From assembly GCA_014529385.2 (NCBI GenBank), contig CM043967.1, forward strand, positions 130,883,182 to 130,947,181: a stretch of DNA of 64,000 nt, in the 5' to 3' direction. The notes beneath the pieces are model-generated. The model was not told the DNA's origin, did not search any database, and was given only the letters and a program-made list of their open reading frames with translations. Positions 44,487-55,760 of the stretch are shown one piece after another. This stretch comes from Adiantum capillus-veneris (Eukaryota > Streptophyta > Polypodiopsida > Polypodiales > Pteridaceae). The first letter of the stretch is position 1; each line of letters begins with the position of its first letter. The translations under genes and the position numbers were made by a program.

Positions 44487-44695
44487 ATGTCAGGTGCAGC
44501 GGAAGTGTTTAAGGATTTTGCTCGGATCTAGTACTTCGCAGAAACACAAAGTTTTTTTTGTCCGAGAAAAAGATCCTTCTATTAGTTACTGAAACTACCC
44601 ATAGGGCTACAACCACCTCTTCAAGAGAGGGCTACAACAACCATGGTGGGAGACTCTCCCAATGAAAAAACCAGCATATGTACAATGGGGCTGAA

Positions 44696-45915
44696 TCAAG
44701 AAATGGGGGGAGGTAAAAGCCACACAGGTGGTCGGTAGTGCCATCGGAGTACACCCTGGACCATGGTGTAGAAAGGCCCAGGACGCCAGAGTCGAAGGAA
44801 AGCCTCTCTGCGCTCCTGCATGCGGTCGGAGCTGCCTTGTAGTCCCTTGAGCTGTCCTCTGAGAGTGTGGATCAGCTCTAGCAAAAAATCGCGAACAGTC
44901 TCTGCTGGTGGCACAGGGCGAGCCTCAAAGATGGGGAAGCAACGGGCTCGCCAGATGAACCAGAGTGTCAGGCCACTGATGAGCTCCCAACACTCCTCTC
45001 TCTCACTGCACCACTCCTGTGGAGTAAGCTCTGTGGCAGGTTGGAGTGTAGGTCGCCCCTCCTGCATCACTATCATCTTGCTGGTGGAAGATAGCTCAAA
45101 CTGAAGTGCCGGGCCCATGAGGGTGGACCAAGCCGCTGCTCCCCAAGTGTACTGTCAAGCCGTGGAGAGAGCAGGCATCAACCGAAGAACTCGAAGCTGC
45201 ACCTGCTGTGCCGAAGGACAGTCCCAAAGACAGTGACGTTGACTCTCCACAAGATGGTCACAAGCTGCACATGCGGCTGAGAGACCACTATGCACTAGGC
45301 AGCTCCCACCTGCTGTAGCTCTGTGTGCGACCAACCATTGAAACAAGGTGACTCTCCTCGGCTGTCTGGAGTCCCACCACCTCTCCCAGAAGGCTGCCAA
45401 GAACTCAACTGTGAGACCCTCCTCTTGCCAATGAGGTGCTGCAGCGGGGCGGGCCTCTCTTTGTGCTACTAGTATATGACGTCCCAGTTGAACAGTGTAC
45501 TGAAAGAACGGGACACCTGGGTGGTCTGCAGAAGAGAAAGGGTCCCTCCAGAGCCACTCACCAGGATTCCATCGTACTCGTGCCAGTGGACAGCACTCCC
45601 AAGCCCATAGCCTCCAGTGTCCCTCCAGAGCCACTCACCAGGATTCCATCGTACTCGTGCCAGTGGACAGCACTCCCAAGCCCATAGCCTCCAGTGTCCA
45701 GTCTCAAGAGCTGCTGGGTCAGGATCGATGACACAAGTCCTCCCACAGATACCCACTTCTCGGATCCTCTGAAAACAACACTCTGCCACCTGCGGGGCCT
45801 CTACTGCAACTCGCTGTAAGCGTCCCCCACCCTGAAGCTCGAAGAAAAGGGATGGAACAGTCTTTGAGCAGGCCCTGACTGAGATGAGAACCTCCAGTCG
45901 TGTGAAGGCTCCCAT
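44696..45915 (-). pseudogene. LINE U ORF2 C-terminus with RT zinc-binding domain
   Basis: The upstream part (45155-45915) has a domain with RRVTLFQWLVAHRATAGG and CAACDHLVESQRHCLWDC, the pattern of the zf-RVT domain of plant LINE ORF2. After a TGA near 45152, the same frame continues (44696-45118) with GLTLWFIWRARCFPIFEAR, the C-terminal tail. A 77-bp tandem duplication (45544-45697) breaks the 5' part. No RT core is present. Confidence 0.8.
45544..45697. repeat. 77-bp tandem duplication in LINE U
   Basis: Two adjacent copies starting CCCTCCAGAGCCACTCACCA at 45544 and 45621, identical as far as I can read. Confidence 0.95.
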
Positions 45916-47114
45916 CCACGCACAAACACAAGGTTACTTAACTTCACTTGAAAAGAGAGAAATTGAACTGAACACAATGAAGGAGAGAGATGAAAAGAGA
46001 GAGAGAGAAAGAGACGACAGGGCATGTCGGGTCTCAACCACCCTCAAGGGCCCCCTTGCTCTACTGGCAGAGCAAGAACTTGATTTATTACTTGCACAAA
46101 ATGCTGATAGAATGATGCTAAATGCTAAGATGCTAATGGGTACTTGATGCTACTGATGTTGAGTGCTGCTAGAGTGCTGAAGGGTACTGCGGTAGGTTGT
46201 GAGGGGTATTGCTATGGATGCTTGGTACTTGAGAGGCTAAGTGTTGGGTACTTGGTGCTTGGTACTGCGGGTACTTGGGTGTTGAAGGTACTTGGGTGCT
46301 AAGGACACGGCGGTCCTGATGATCCCTACGCTGAGCTAGGCAGGAGCCAAGCCAAAACGCAAGGGGTGCTAGATGCCCTATAGGGTACTGTGTCGACAAC
46401 AAGGGTAGTTGTACTGCGGTGCTGCTGAGGTATTAATGGGTATTGTTGGAGATGCTTGGTACGACGAGGAGGAGGAGGAGGCTATGGGCCGATCTTCTAT
46501 CGCTGAGAGTGGCGATGGCTGAAAACTGAAAATCGTTGGTGCTACTAATGGGTGAGGGCTGAATCCTGTGAAGAGACGCAGGGCTGAAATCAACGGCGAA
46601 GGTAGGGCTGAATGTTGGTTGGAAAAATGCTGATGCTGCTGGCTGAAAAACGTTGATGCAAAGCCGTAAAGATGCTGGTGTTGTTGGTCCTTGAGAGGCT
46701 CTGCTTTTCTGATCGTGTGATTGACTCTGGTGCCGAGGGGCTTCATTTATAGGTCTTTAGCCATTTGCCCTACCTACTTTTAATAAATGTCATGTCAAAG
46801 TCACTTATTAATAAATGACTTAAGTGACTGTTGATATGCCTATATGCTTAAGTGACTTAACTGTGCAAGTAAAGGTATGCAACTATAACCTGCTTGATCA
46901 TGCACGTCCTTCTAGAGGCTCACAAAGTGCCAGGCTAGGTCCTACGCTAGAGTACGAATGATGCTAGAATGTAGCAGAAGCTTGCCCACGTAGCGCAATT
47001 GCAGTGCATATGTGACAAGTCATTACTCATAGGCAATCACAGATTTCTTCTCGGCGTTTGGTATGACAAAAGAATAGGGCGTTTCTAGCTCGGCTAGAGC
47101 AGGATTTATATCAG

Positions 47115-48840
47115 TTGTTTTTGAGCCAGGATGCGGGCGAGGCATGGCGACTCTTCCATGAGCACTCTCCCACGCCATTCATCACTTCTACGGAGGTATG
47201 GGGTCAGTATGCATCATCTCTCTACACAGTCTCGGGGCAGCCACTTCTTCCAGATCCCCCAGAGCCATGCCCACACATGTGCTTTCTTTGCCGCCGAGAT
47301 GGTAAACAAAGCCATTGAGAGGATGAAGACTAGGAGAGCATATGGCGTGGTAGCAGAGCATTTTATACATGCCAAAGATCTACTTGCAGAGCTTCTAGCA
47401 GTGATGTTCAACCGTGCCATGTGCGAAGGCCTAAGTGATACTTGGAGTTTGTCCACTATCGTAGCTCTCTTCAAGTCAAGGAACCCTATGGAGCCTAGGA
47501 ATACTGCACTATCATGATTGGACGCATAGTAGCATGGTTGTATGCATCCATCCTTGAGCAACAGTCGAGTAGATGGGCAGAGAAAGAGGGTTTATGGGAA
47601 GCCGGACAGGCGGGTTTCGTGGGAGGTTTCTCTACTCTTGATCATATTCTTACACTCAGAGTCATTATTGAGGAGGGGAGATCACGTGGAAGACGGCTTT
47701 ATTGTTGCTTTTTGGATTTCCGCAAAGCCTTCAATATAGTGCCCATAGTTAGATTGATGTGCAGATTGCAGGAGATGGGGGTACCCAAAGAGTTAGTCTT
47801 GGGAATCATGGCTCTATACAAGTCAGTAGTGGGGCATGTACGCAGTTCAAAGGGGATTTCTAATTTGGTTCACTCGACTATTGGGGTGAAACAAGGCTGC
47901 CCGCTATCTCCTACACTATTTGGCATATATTTGGATGAGGTTGTTGACTACATTGAGAGGGATGGTGATAGAGGAGCACAGTTGGAAGGGACGTGGATCC
48001 CACTATTGTTATATGCTGATAATATTGTGTTCATTTCTGACTCCCCGGAGGGGGTGCAGTGTCATTTAGATGCTTTGTACACATTTGCCCACGATAGTGG
48101 ATTGCCTATTAACTTGGGGAAAACCAATGTTATGGTGTTTAACACCACACCATAGTGGGTCAGGAGTCATCACCCACTTTTACATATGGCAAGGAGACAG
48201 TGGAGTATACAGATGCATACACCTATCTTGGGGTAGCCTTCAGTGGACTGGTGTTTTCATTGAGGAGAGCAGTAGAGACTAGATTGACGAGAGTGTATGC
48301 AGACTTGGCAGGATTGGAGAAGATTTGTTCGCAGGTTCAGTTTCAAGAACCTCAAACAAAGGTGTGGCTTTTTGACACTCTAGTGGCTTCAGCTATGCTT
48401 TATGGGGTTCAGATTCGGGGATTCTCAGTGGACCACCATGGAAAATCTGGTAGCACTGATGGATGGAGATGTATGGAGACTTGAGAGGCCTCTCGTCTCT
48501 ATGATTTCCAGGCTGATTCGGGCTAAGGCCTCAATGCCACATGAGATTATTCGGGCTGAGCTAGCTGCCCCCCCCCCCCCCCCCCCCCCCCCCTCGTAGT
48601 TGAGGCCCTTACTAGATCAGTTTCCTTCATGCACAATTTATGGGACCTCCCCAGAGACGCATATGCTCGGCTATCCCTTGAGTCATCCCGACACCTAGCG
48701 CTACAAGGGGACACAGCATGCTGGTATGGGCAGATGACATCAAGGTTTCAGTCACACGGCTTCAGCATGGATAGACTGCTCCCATTCCAGTACTCCTTGG
48801 ATGCACCCTCCCTTTCTCTCACACGGACAGAGATCACTAG
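47115..48840 (+). pseudogene. LINE R reverse transcriptase
   Basis: Frames 47131-47517, 47514-48155 and 48155-48599 cover linker, RT and thumb. RT motifs are DFRKAFNIVP, GVKQGCPLSPTLFG and YADNIVFIS, in which the second catalytic Asp is Asn. A TAG at 48153-48155 after NTTP sits where LINEs K and O have CAG, the same site as the G1 amber stop. A 26-base C run (48568-48593) replaces C7 of the other copies. Confidence 0.85.
48568..48593. repeat. C26 homopolymer in LINE R thumb
   Basis: G1 (10435-10441) and K have seven bases of the same homopolymer at this codon position. R has 26, which breaks the frame. Confidence 0.9.
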
Positions 48841-48855
48841 ACTTGGCCCCAAGAC

Positions 48856-49489
48856 TGGCGCCCCTTTTGGTATTTATTTTTATAGTAGTCTTTGCCTTGG
48901 TGCCCCTTTCGGTTTTTCTTTATATTGCATCAACACAGTACAAGCCGGTACCAAGACTCTGCACCTTCTCCAGGAAGCATGCCAGAGAATGAGCCCTGAC
49001 CTCATATTTAAAGGCCCTTGGCCTAAAAAGCAATTACAGTGAAAAGCCTTCAAACTTAAAAGCATCTGGTCCAAAAGCAAAGCCAAAAAGCTACCAGCAT
49101 AAATCACGGAAATCCGTACAGCCTGCCACGTCATTAGCCAGCGCAATTTTCGGAAACCTCCCTGTTGCCCTTAGGGTTAGGGTTAGGGTTTCTGTAGTTT
49201 TAGGGTTAGGTTTTTCAGAATTAGGGTTTGCAGGTTTTAGGGTTAGGGTTTCCAGAATTAGGGTTTTCAGGTTTTAGGGTTAGGGTTCCAGAATTAGGGT
49301 GTGCAGGTTTTAGGGTTAGGGTTTTCAGAATTAGGGTTTCTGGCAGAAATTAGGGTTAGGGTTTTTGCTCTCGGGCAACCACGTCATCACTTTGTGACAC
49401 TTCTTCTGTTACTTGTTCTTCTTAGGGTTTAGGCCCCTCGGCCGGTAGCTCCGTTCTTCAGTAGCTCGACACGTCAGCAGTTTGTTACA
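48856..49489 (-). repeat. F-family LTR containing telomere-like repeats
   Basis: The minus strand runs from TGTAACAAACTGCTGACG to GGGGCGCCA. The sequence next to it (48841-48853, GGGGCCAAGT on the minus strand) matches the primer-site region of elements C and F. The outer part is filled with TTTAGGG-like repeats (49160-49365). No internal coding region is attached. Confidence 0.75.
49160..49365. repeat. Telomere-like TTAGGG/TTTAGGG repeat tract
   Basis: Repeated TTTTAGGGTTAGGGTT and AGAATTAGGGTTT(T/G)CAGG units, about 35 bp per higher-order unit, five to six copies. The LTR itself has a single TTAGGGTTTAGGCCCC outside the tract, which could have been the seed. Confidence 0.85.
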
Positions 49490-50640
49490 CGTTCAGTATT
49501 TCTTTATTATTGATGCTTCACAAAGTACAATGTTTGGGGGTCCTCGTCTCTGCCGCGCTCCATAGCGTACAACATCCAAGAGAGAGGCCCTGGCACTTTA
49601 TTTATAGGTCCTGGGCCTTGCAAAAGCAATGTACATGAAAAGCTTCAAGTTTAAAAGCATCTGTTCCAAAGCCTCGCACCAAAATCTGCCAAGGCAAATC
49701 GCGGAAATCCGTACAGGTGCCACGTCAGCAGCCAGCTTGAATCACGAGATGTCCGTGCAGTGTTCCCACTTCAGCAGTTCGAGGCAGATTGTGGTCCTTG
49801 CTTTATTTTAAGGTTCTTGTGTCCCCTGGGCCCCATCGGACAGGACTCTATAAGTTGGAACAACTTATAAAATTGGATCTTTCATTTTTGGCCTCTCGGG
49901 AATTGGTTCTGCAAGTTGTTATAACTATATCTGTATCTTTCATTAGGGTTTGGACCTCCCTCTGTCCGGAGTACATCCAGGCAGCCATGCCAGATCATCA
50001 CTTTGTGACAAAAAGTGATGTTGTCCCGGCAATGGAACCATGAAACCGGCTTGTAGCCTTACTAAAGGGCAACAAACTTTAGCTTTCACCCGTAACTATG
50101 TCATCTACATTTACCTGCACTTTATGACACTAAGAATCTTCACAATTGAAAGTGTAATTGGAATTCACCACTTCAAAACAATTCACAAGTAGACACCCTA
50201 TAGGCCCCAAAGATTGGCGTCCCTTCTGTATTTCTTTATTCAATTGCAAATAAACGACCCGAACACTTACACCAAACTCTCACCAAGCTGTCCAAGCCTA
50301 TCAAGGGCTGAAATTGCAGACTTTCGACCCAATTTCGGCAGCATAATAGTGCCAAAACCCCTGTAGGTCAAAAGTACACGTCTAGGACGGTTTTCCTTGC
50401 ATTTTAGAAGCTTTCCGGTGAGCTGTAGGTCAATTCCAGCATGCTGTAATTTCCTGTTCTCGTCACTATCAAGTGCCCAAAGCCCTATAGAAGCACGACA
50501 AGGCTCCCTAAACCTACAAATAAACAGAGCAGGCTGTAATTTTCTGTTTTGGATGGTTTTGAGCGGAGCAAACACGTCTACACGTCCTTGCCAAAATGCA
50601 TATTGTACCACCTAAGTCACATAAGTGATCACTAGAATAG
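49490..50640 (-). mobile_element. LTR element T remnant (two partial LTRs, 200-bp interior)
   Basis: One LTR of a related subfamily (49490-50010, starting TGTCACAAAGTGATGATC on the minus strand) is followed by ~200 bp of non-coding interior. A second LTR end follows at 50220 (GGGACGCCA on the minus strand, with TTTGGGGCCTATAGGG next to it). The second LTR loses similarity after ~50 bp, and 50270-50640 is unassigned. A 114-codon frame there has no recognised domain. Confidence 0.55.
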
Positions 50641-51269
50641 AAACAATCTATATTAAATAGATTCACTCCTCCTACTCTACGGTCATACCGGGAAAATGAG
50701 AGGCTGTCTGAGGGCCATACAAGGCCAACATGCTGCCATACATATGAGATCCTCAAAGCCATACATAACCGTTCCCAAGCAGCCAACTCAACACCATGTA
50801 CAGTAGCAAGGCTGCCCCTCAATCCTGGCCGAAGGGTCCTTGAGCATATTGAAATCTCCCCCAATGCATTAGTGCTCTGCATGAGGTAAGGACTCTACCA
50901 AATCTGACCAAAACTAAATCCGTGCACTTGCATGGTTGGGCACATAAATGTTCAGAAAACCCACAAGGCAGCCATATAGATGCATAGTTACCCACTTGGC
51001 CCTGCGTGGCACACTGATGCCTCTGCCCACAATGGCCTGCTGCCATGAATCCTCAATGGTCATACATACACCTCCCTGAATGCCACCAGGCCCAAAAGCA
51101 GCTGACCAAAAGTTCTCATAGCAACCACACAAGATCTGTCCACAGAGCTTGATACGGCTCTCACACAAGATCCGTCCACAGCGCCGATACTGCTCATGTC
51201 TGAGTCGACCCTTTGACGTAGAAACTGGGGTCCACCTAGCCCATGCACATTCCATGAGGCAATCCTCAT
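50640..51269 (-). pseudogene. LINE S ORF2 endonuclease (canonical plant L1 type)
   Basis: The minus strand starts MRIASWNVHGLGGPQF at 51269, the typical opening of plant LINE ORF2. Further on is NIYVPNHASAR and then GGDFNMLKDP near 50830-50860, the catalytic GDFN motif. Stops break the frame, and the downstream RT is missing because element T sequence follows. Together with ORF1 at 57990-58877 it makes LINE S, split by element B. Confidence 0.75.
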
Positions 51270-51670
51270 GGGGTCAGTGAGAGAAAGCCGATGCTGCCAT
51301 CGCAGCCAACCTCACAATCTTCGAGCCAGGCTTGGATGGGGAGTAATCTGCATCCAAGCGACCTCGAGAGAGCCGTGTGTGGAGTGTCTATCGGCGTGTC
51401 CATACCCAAGCAGAGCATGTAGTCCGTAGAGCTACATGCTCTATCCAAGAGTCCTCATGAACGTGTATACATAGTAGGGTGCACTCTTGAGTGTCTGCAA
51501 AAAAGTATACCACAATGTGTCTACATGTTGCTGCATCTGGTGGTGTCACAGAGAACTTGGCCAACAGCCACAGAGTCTGTATAAAGTCTCTCACCCCCAA
51601 GTCTCCCGTGTGGTGAGAGAACTCGAGAGCCTGAACATGGAGCCAGTCCAACACTATGCATAGTCCACTC
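51270..51670 (-). other. LINE S region between ORF1 and ORF2, left of element B
   Basis: Non-coding or degenerate. A frame (51388-51654) contains no domain I recognise. It continues on the other side of element B at 57495. Confidence 0.4.
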
Positions 51671-51675
51671 AGTCT

Positions 51676-52230
51676 TGTAGCAGGGCTACAGTGTCACTTC
51701 ACAGGACAGACAGTTGGACAGTTGGTTACACTTGGTCTGGTTCACATTGGACGGACCCTCTGGTCTCGTGAGTGACACGTGGCAGGGTGCCTACCGACGG
51801 TGGTCTAGTGGACCTCGTGGCCAGGTCACCACATGGCTGACATTTATGAGCCGTTGGTGGCTCTTTATGGTGATATATATGAGTAGTAGCGTTTGGTCAG
51901 ATTATCTTGTACTGAGTCGTCTAGAGTGGGTCTTTACACAGAGCACGTCTGCACCATCCCGGCACATTTGAGCCTCGACACCCCCATTGTACCTGTGAGT
52001 CCTGGGCTGGAGCTGAGTGTGCTGCCACGCCAGAGTCTGTATCAGTCTTTGAGATAGTCGAGTCATATGTACTGGTCTGCTGTTGTGTCTTTGCGAGCTC
52101 TGTTGACGTCTATTGTTTCCTCTCTGTTCAGTCTGTTTGAGGGAGATTCAGTATGTTTGAGTGAGATTGTCACGCACATTGCACTGAGGACCACCCACTA
52201 TAGAGAGCACGACACATTATCTGCGCTACA
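51676..52230 (+). repeat. 5' LTR of element B
   Basis: 555 bp, starts TGTAGCAGGGCTACAG, ends TGCGCTACA. It has a TGATATATATGAG TATA-like box near 51870. It differs from the 3' LTR at scattered bases, so the insertion is not very recent. The leader starting GGTGCTCTCATTTTGG follows. Confidence 0.93.
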
Positions 52231-52548
52231 GGTGCTCTCATTTTGGCGATCGTGGGACCTCAAAGGAAGTCTCACTCTTGTGGAGATAAAATCGTGAAGC
52301 TAATCGGTTGTTACTTGGCTCCTCACACTTGCTTACACTGTGTAGATAGTCTGCAAGTCTGGTCCTCTCTTGCCTTGGTCCAAGTCCTAGTCCTCGTCCC
52401 TGGTCCTTGGTCTTTGGTCCTGGTGTGGTCCTCGCCTTGGTCTAGCCCTCCTCGTTCTGCCAGCTAGGTGGTCTAGTCACTAGTCTTGGACCAGGTGGTC
52501 TAGTCACTATCCTGACTTGTTCTGTGTTAGACCTGTGTTGTTCACTGC
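52231..52548 (+). other. Leader of element B
   Basis: Untranslated. It contains repeated GGTCCT(T/G)G and GGTCTAGT phrases (52360-52530), the counterpart of the leader of element A. Confidence 0.6.
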
Positions 52549-55428
52549 ATGACACATACAAGGCGGTCGATTGAGCATCAAAGCGCACTACTGAGCCCTC
52601 TGAAGCACTATAACAGAAGACGCCCTGTGGTATCTAGTAGAAGTCCATTAACCTTATCAACCATACCTCCACATACAACATCCCCCATTCCTTCATTCCC
52701 CATTCCTTCATCCGGTTCCACATCTGCCAGATCACCTTCTCTAGTAAAGCTCTCTCCTATTCTGCTACAGCAGGCTATTGAGCGACAGGCTCAACAAGGG
52801 GCCATGGAGGTGTTGGCTAGTGTGTTGGCCAAGGTAAACATCAAGTTCCCCACCTTCAAAGGACTCTCCTCGGAAGATGCGGACGACCATGCACGCAGGT
52901 TCGTATCTCTCTGTAGAGGACGTGGTCTTAACAAGGAAGATACTTATTTGGTACTCTTCCCATCCACCTTGGACGGCTTAGCAGACAAATGGTACAGCCA
53001 GTTTGCAGAGAATCATTTTGCAACTTGCGTAGACTTAAGACAATAGTTCTGTGCAGCTTTCAGTCCGGGCGACTACCAAGAGAAAGTGTTGGATGAGTTG
53101 GCCAACATGGTGCTCCAACCAGAGGAGACTTTTGCAGATCTTATGACCAAAACCAAGTCTCTGGTTGCCAAGCTTCCCCAGCAACCCGGTGAATTCATGG
53201 TTAAGAAGTGGGTGGAGAAGGCGCTTCCAAAAACCTCTCAGCAAAAACTCCGGGAGAGCCTCCGACCTGACGCCACTCTGGAGGAATTCATCGTAGCTGC
53301 TACTAGAATAGAGGGGGCTAGGAAGCTGTTCAACAACTCTCCTCACATAGATACTCCCTCTGTGTTCTCAGAAGGTAGTCCTGCTGATCCTTTGACTTCC
53401 TTGCGCAGGGAACTCGAAGCCCTCAAACTACAACGCGCCCTCCAAGAAGAGAAATCAATCTCTCTGAGACAAGAGAAACCATCGCACCTTGAGGCTTTGG
53501 ATCAAATCAAGAGAGAACTAGAAGAGCTTCGGTCTCAGCAGGAGACTAAAGCTATGGTATGGTGCAGCTCTTGTCGCTCTCCTGGACATCCTCCACAGGA
53601 CTGTCCCCTTCGGGCTCATTGCCACTTCTGTGAAAAATCTGGACATGAGGACAAGGATTGTTACTACCTCAAGGGATTGCGACAAATACAGCAAAGTCTT
53701 GGTCCTTCTCTTCAACAAGGGCCAGCACCTACATCCAACATGGTTACTCCCTGTGGCCATCCACACCATATGCCACCTTTGTTGACAGCCCCTCCTATGC
53801 AAGGTATGCAGAGCACTTTTCCCTCTCAGAGCTTTTATCATACCCATGCTCCCTCATCACCTCAAAGCTTCTATGCCTCCACCTCAAACTCAATGCACTA
53901 GGAGCAAGGACCACCTCGCCCTTCGGCTCGCCCTTTGAATCGGCCCATCTTGTGCTACAGATGCGGGGAATATGGGCATTACCAAAGCAAATGCCCCTTG
54001 CCAGAAGGGTCCCCTCCTTGCCGTCATTGCCCTGAAACGAAGGATCACTACAGTAAGGATTGCCCTAAACTTCGTGCATCCACGGCTTCGAACTCAAGTC
54101 AAAGCCAGAACGAGTTTTCCTTTCCCAAGCTCAACTTGATAGCAGTGAGCACTGTTTCTCAACCGCCCCCTTGTACCCACGTGGTTACCTCTCAAAATAA
54201 GCCGCCGCAGTTGGCAGAGGAGCCATCAGGCGTCCTCACCCGAGCCTAGAGAGCTGCTCTTGGTCTTAGCATTCCATCAAGTTCAACTCCCCCACACATT
54301 GTCACACCAGTGGATACCCTGCCTGCAGTTGTTAACAAGCCATCCCCTAGTGCCATGAAAGAATCCAAATCTTTGCTCTCAGATATTGATGAAGCCTTCT
54401 TGGAAGCAGTTTCCGATCTACAGAAGATCAAAGTACCAGAGGAACAACAACAGGTAGAAAAAGCGAAGCGTACAGCAGAGACAGTCTTGAAGAACACTTT
54501 CCAACAAGTGTCCCTCTATGACATGTTGCGGCTAGATGCGAGTTTCAGAAGTGACACCCTTGCAGTTAATCATTCACTTTACCCTGGAGCAGGTCCTAGT
54601 GGCGGGCACCTCCCAGTGCGACCGTCAGAGTCCTATATGATATCCAATCCTGCTGCTCCACTCACGGATTATAGAAGCCCCCGCTTGACAGTGTCCGTTT
54701 TGGGTCAACATTTCTCAGGAGTGATAGTGGATGGTGGATCTGGCATCAACACGATGCCCGAGTTCACTATGTTAGCTCTAGGTCTACAGCCTACTCGACC
54801 TGCTCCCTTCACAGTTACATTGGCCGATCAACGAACAGTATACCCAGTGGGCATCGTGGACAATGTGCCTCTGCAGGGACAAAACTTTACTCTTAACTTG
54901 GATTTTGTGGTGGTTCGTCTTCTCGAGGTTGAGGGCGGATTTCCCTTGCTTATTGGAAGACCATGGCTGCGAGACACTAAAGCACTCCACGAGTGGGGAA
55001 ACGATGCAATGTGGATACATACTTCTGGCTTCCCGATGCAACCGATTCTCTTAGAAGGAGGTATGGATCCCGTGGTGCAGCAAGTTTCTTTGTCAATGGA
55101 AACCAATCCTGAACATGAACAGCCTACTCCACCTGACGGGTCGGATGAGGATCTGTTGGAATGGTTGGATGCTACCAAGTCTATGCCTTGTTATGGAGTC
55201 TCTATTCACTGTTTGCCTGAAGGTACACCCTTTTCAAATGTTTCCCTAGTTACGAAACTTAATGAGCCACCTGAGCCTTTGAAGAAGCAGAGAAGCAAGA
55301 AGAAATCTCCTCTACATGAGTTCACTCCCCCTCAAACATCAACCCCTTTGGTGGCTCTTTCTTCTTCGGCCAGAAGAAAGCTCTCCTCTGTGTCTAGCAA
55401 ACTCCATTCTCAGAGCCCGTCCTGCAAG
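52549..55428 (+). pseudogene. gag-protease of element B (single frame, three TAG codons)
   Basis: One frame from the ATG at 52549 contains: a Ser/Pro-rich N-terminus; gag core (FPTFKG, HARRFVSLCRGRG, LADKWYSQF); three CX2CX4HX4C knuckles (CSSCRSPGHPPQDC, CHFCEKSGHEDKDC, CYRCGEYGHYQSKC) and a fourth, looser one (CRHCPETKDHYSKDC). A protease with VDGGSGINTM and LLIGRPWLR lies at about 54730-54975. It is interrupted only by TAG at 53044-53046, 53899-53901 and 54247-54249. At the first site, element A has CAG. Gag with multiple knuckles binds RNA for packaging. Confidence 0.88.
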
Positions 55429-55760
55429 ATGAATTCCAAGATCTTGATAGCTGTCTTGCTCATGATAGCGGTTTGCTCCTTACTTGTACCTATCTACCCT
55501 TACCCCCTCGAACTTACCCACAATCAGAATGCCCACATCCTTCGGGTTCACAGTTGTGGCAAAGAGATCATCAAGAGCGCCGAACATTGTTGTTCCCATC
55601 ATCTACATGAGAGTCACCAAAACAATAGAGAGCAGGCACTAATGTTCTCCCTTGCTACTGCTACTGTAGGCTCCTGGCGGCAGGCCCTCCATTGGTGCTG
55701 GCTCCTACAGAATCCTCCCTTGGTGCATGTTCCTGCATTCTGTTGTTCACTAGATGGAAT
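55429..55760 (+). other. Possible captured sequence: secretory-type start in element B
   Basis: In frame after the protease linker, the peptide MNSKILIAVLLMIAVCSLLV reads like a signal peptide or membrane anchor. It is followed by a Cys/His-bearing segment (HSCGKEIIKSAEHCCSHHLH) and then a Leu/Trp-rich stretch. This is not a retroelement domain, and it sits where RT should begin. I do not recognise the family. It could be host sequence carried by the element, or a chance frame. Confidence 0.4.

Larger units (their letters stand above)
44542..45931 (-). mobile_element. LINE U (plant L1 type), 5' truncated, with target duplication
   Basis: It is flanked by AAACACAA at 44542-44549 and at 45924-45931, a likely target site duplication within LTR D. 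On the minus strand it ends ...GATCTTTTTCTCGGAC followed by A8 (44552-44559), a poly(A) tail. Coding: zf-RVT and C-terminal region only (5' truncated). The same LINE 3' end is present at 21050-21502 on the plus strand. Confidence 0.85.
43425..47017 (-). mobile_element. LTR element D, tiny internal region, LINE nested in its 5' LTR
   Basis: Minus strand: 5' LTR 44488-47017 (split by LINE U), primer binding site 44475-44486, internal region of only ~640 bp (43847-44487), purine tract AACAGAGGGGA and a truncated 3' LTR (43425-43846). The internal part has a gag-like start at best and no polymerase, so D is a non-autonomous (LARD/TRIM-like) relative of element G. At 47017 it abuts LINE R. Confidence 0.75.
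44488..47017 (-). repeat. 5' LTR of element D, split by LINE U
   Basis: The outer part is 45932-47017 and the inner part 44488-44549. The LTR ends are TGTCACATATGCACTG and CACCTGACA on the minus strand. It includes a run of imperfect GGTACTTGGGTGCTAAGG-type repeats (46140-46300). Confidence 0.7.
47018..48840 (+). mobile_element. LINE R fragment (RT and thumb), plus strand
   Basis: A plus-strand piece of the G1/O lineage, from the endonuclease-RT linker to the thumb, with no 3' module or tail. It begins exactly at the outer end of LTR D and ends where an LTR begins. It is one of the few members of this lineage in sense orientation to the RecQ gene. Confidence 0.85.

Noticed and set aside
48841-49489. 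A clean solo LTR
   Set aside because: About 13 bases of primer-site-like sequence remain on the inner side, and no matching target duplication is visible. It is better described as a truncated element.
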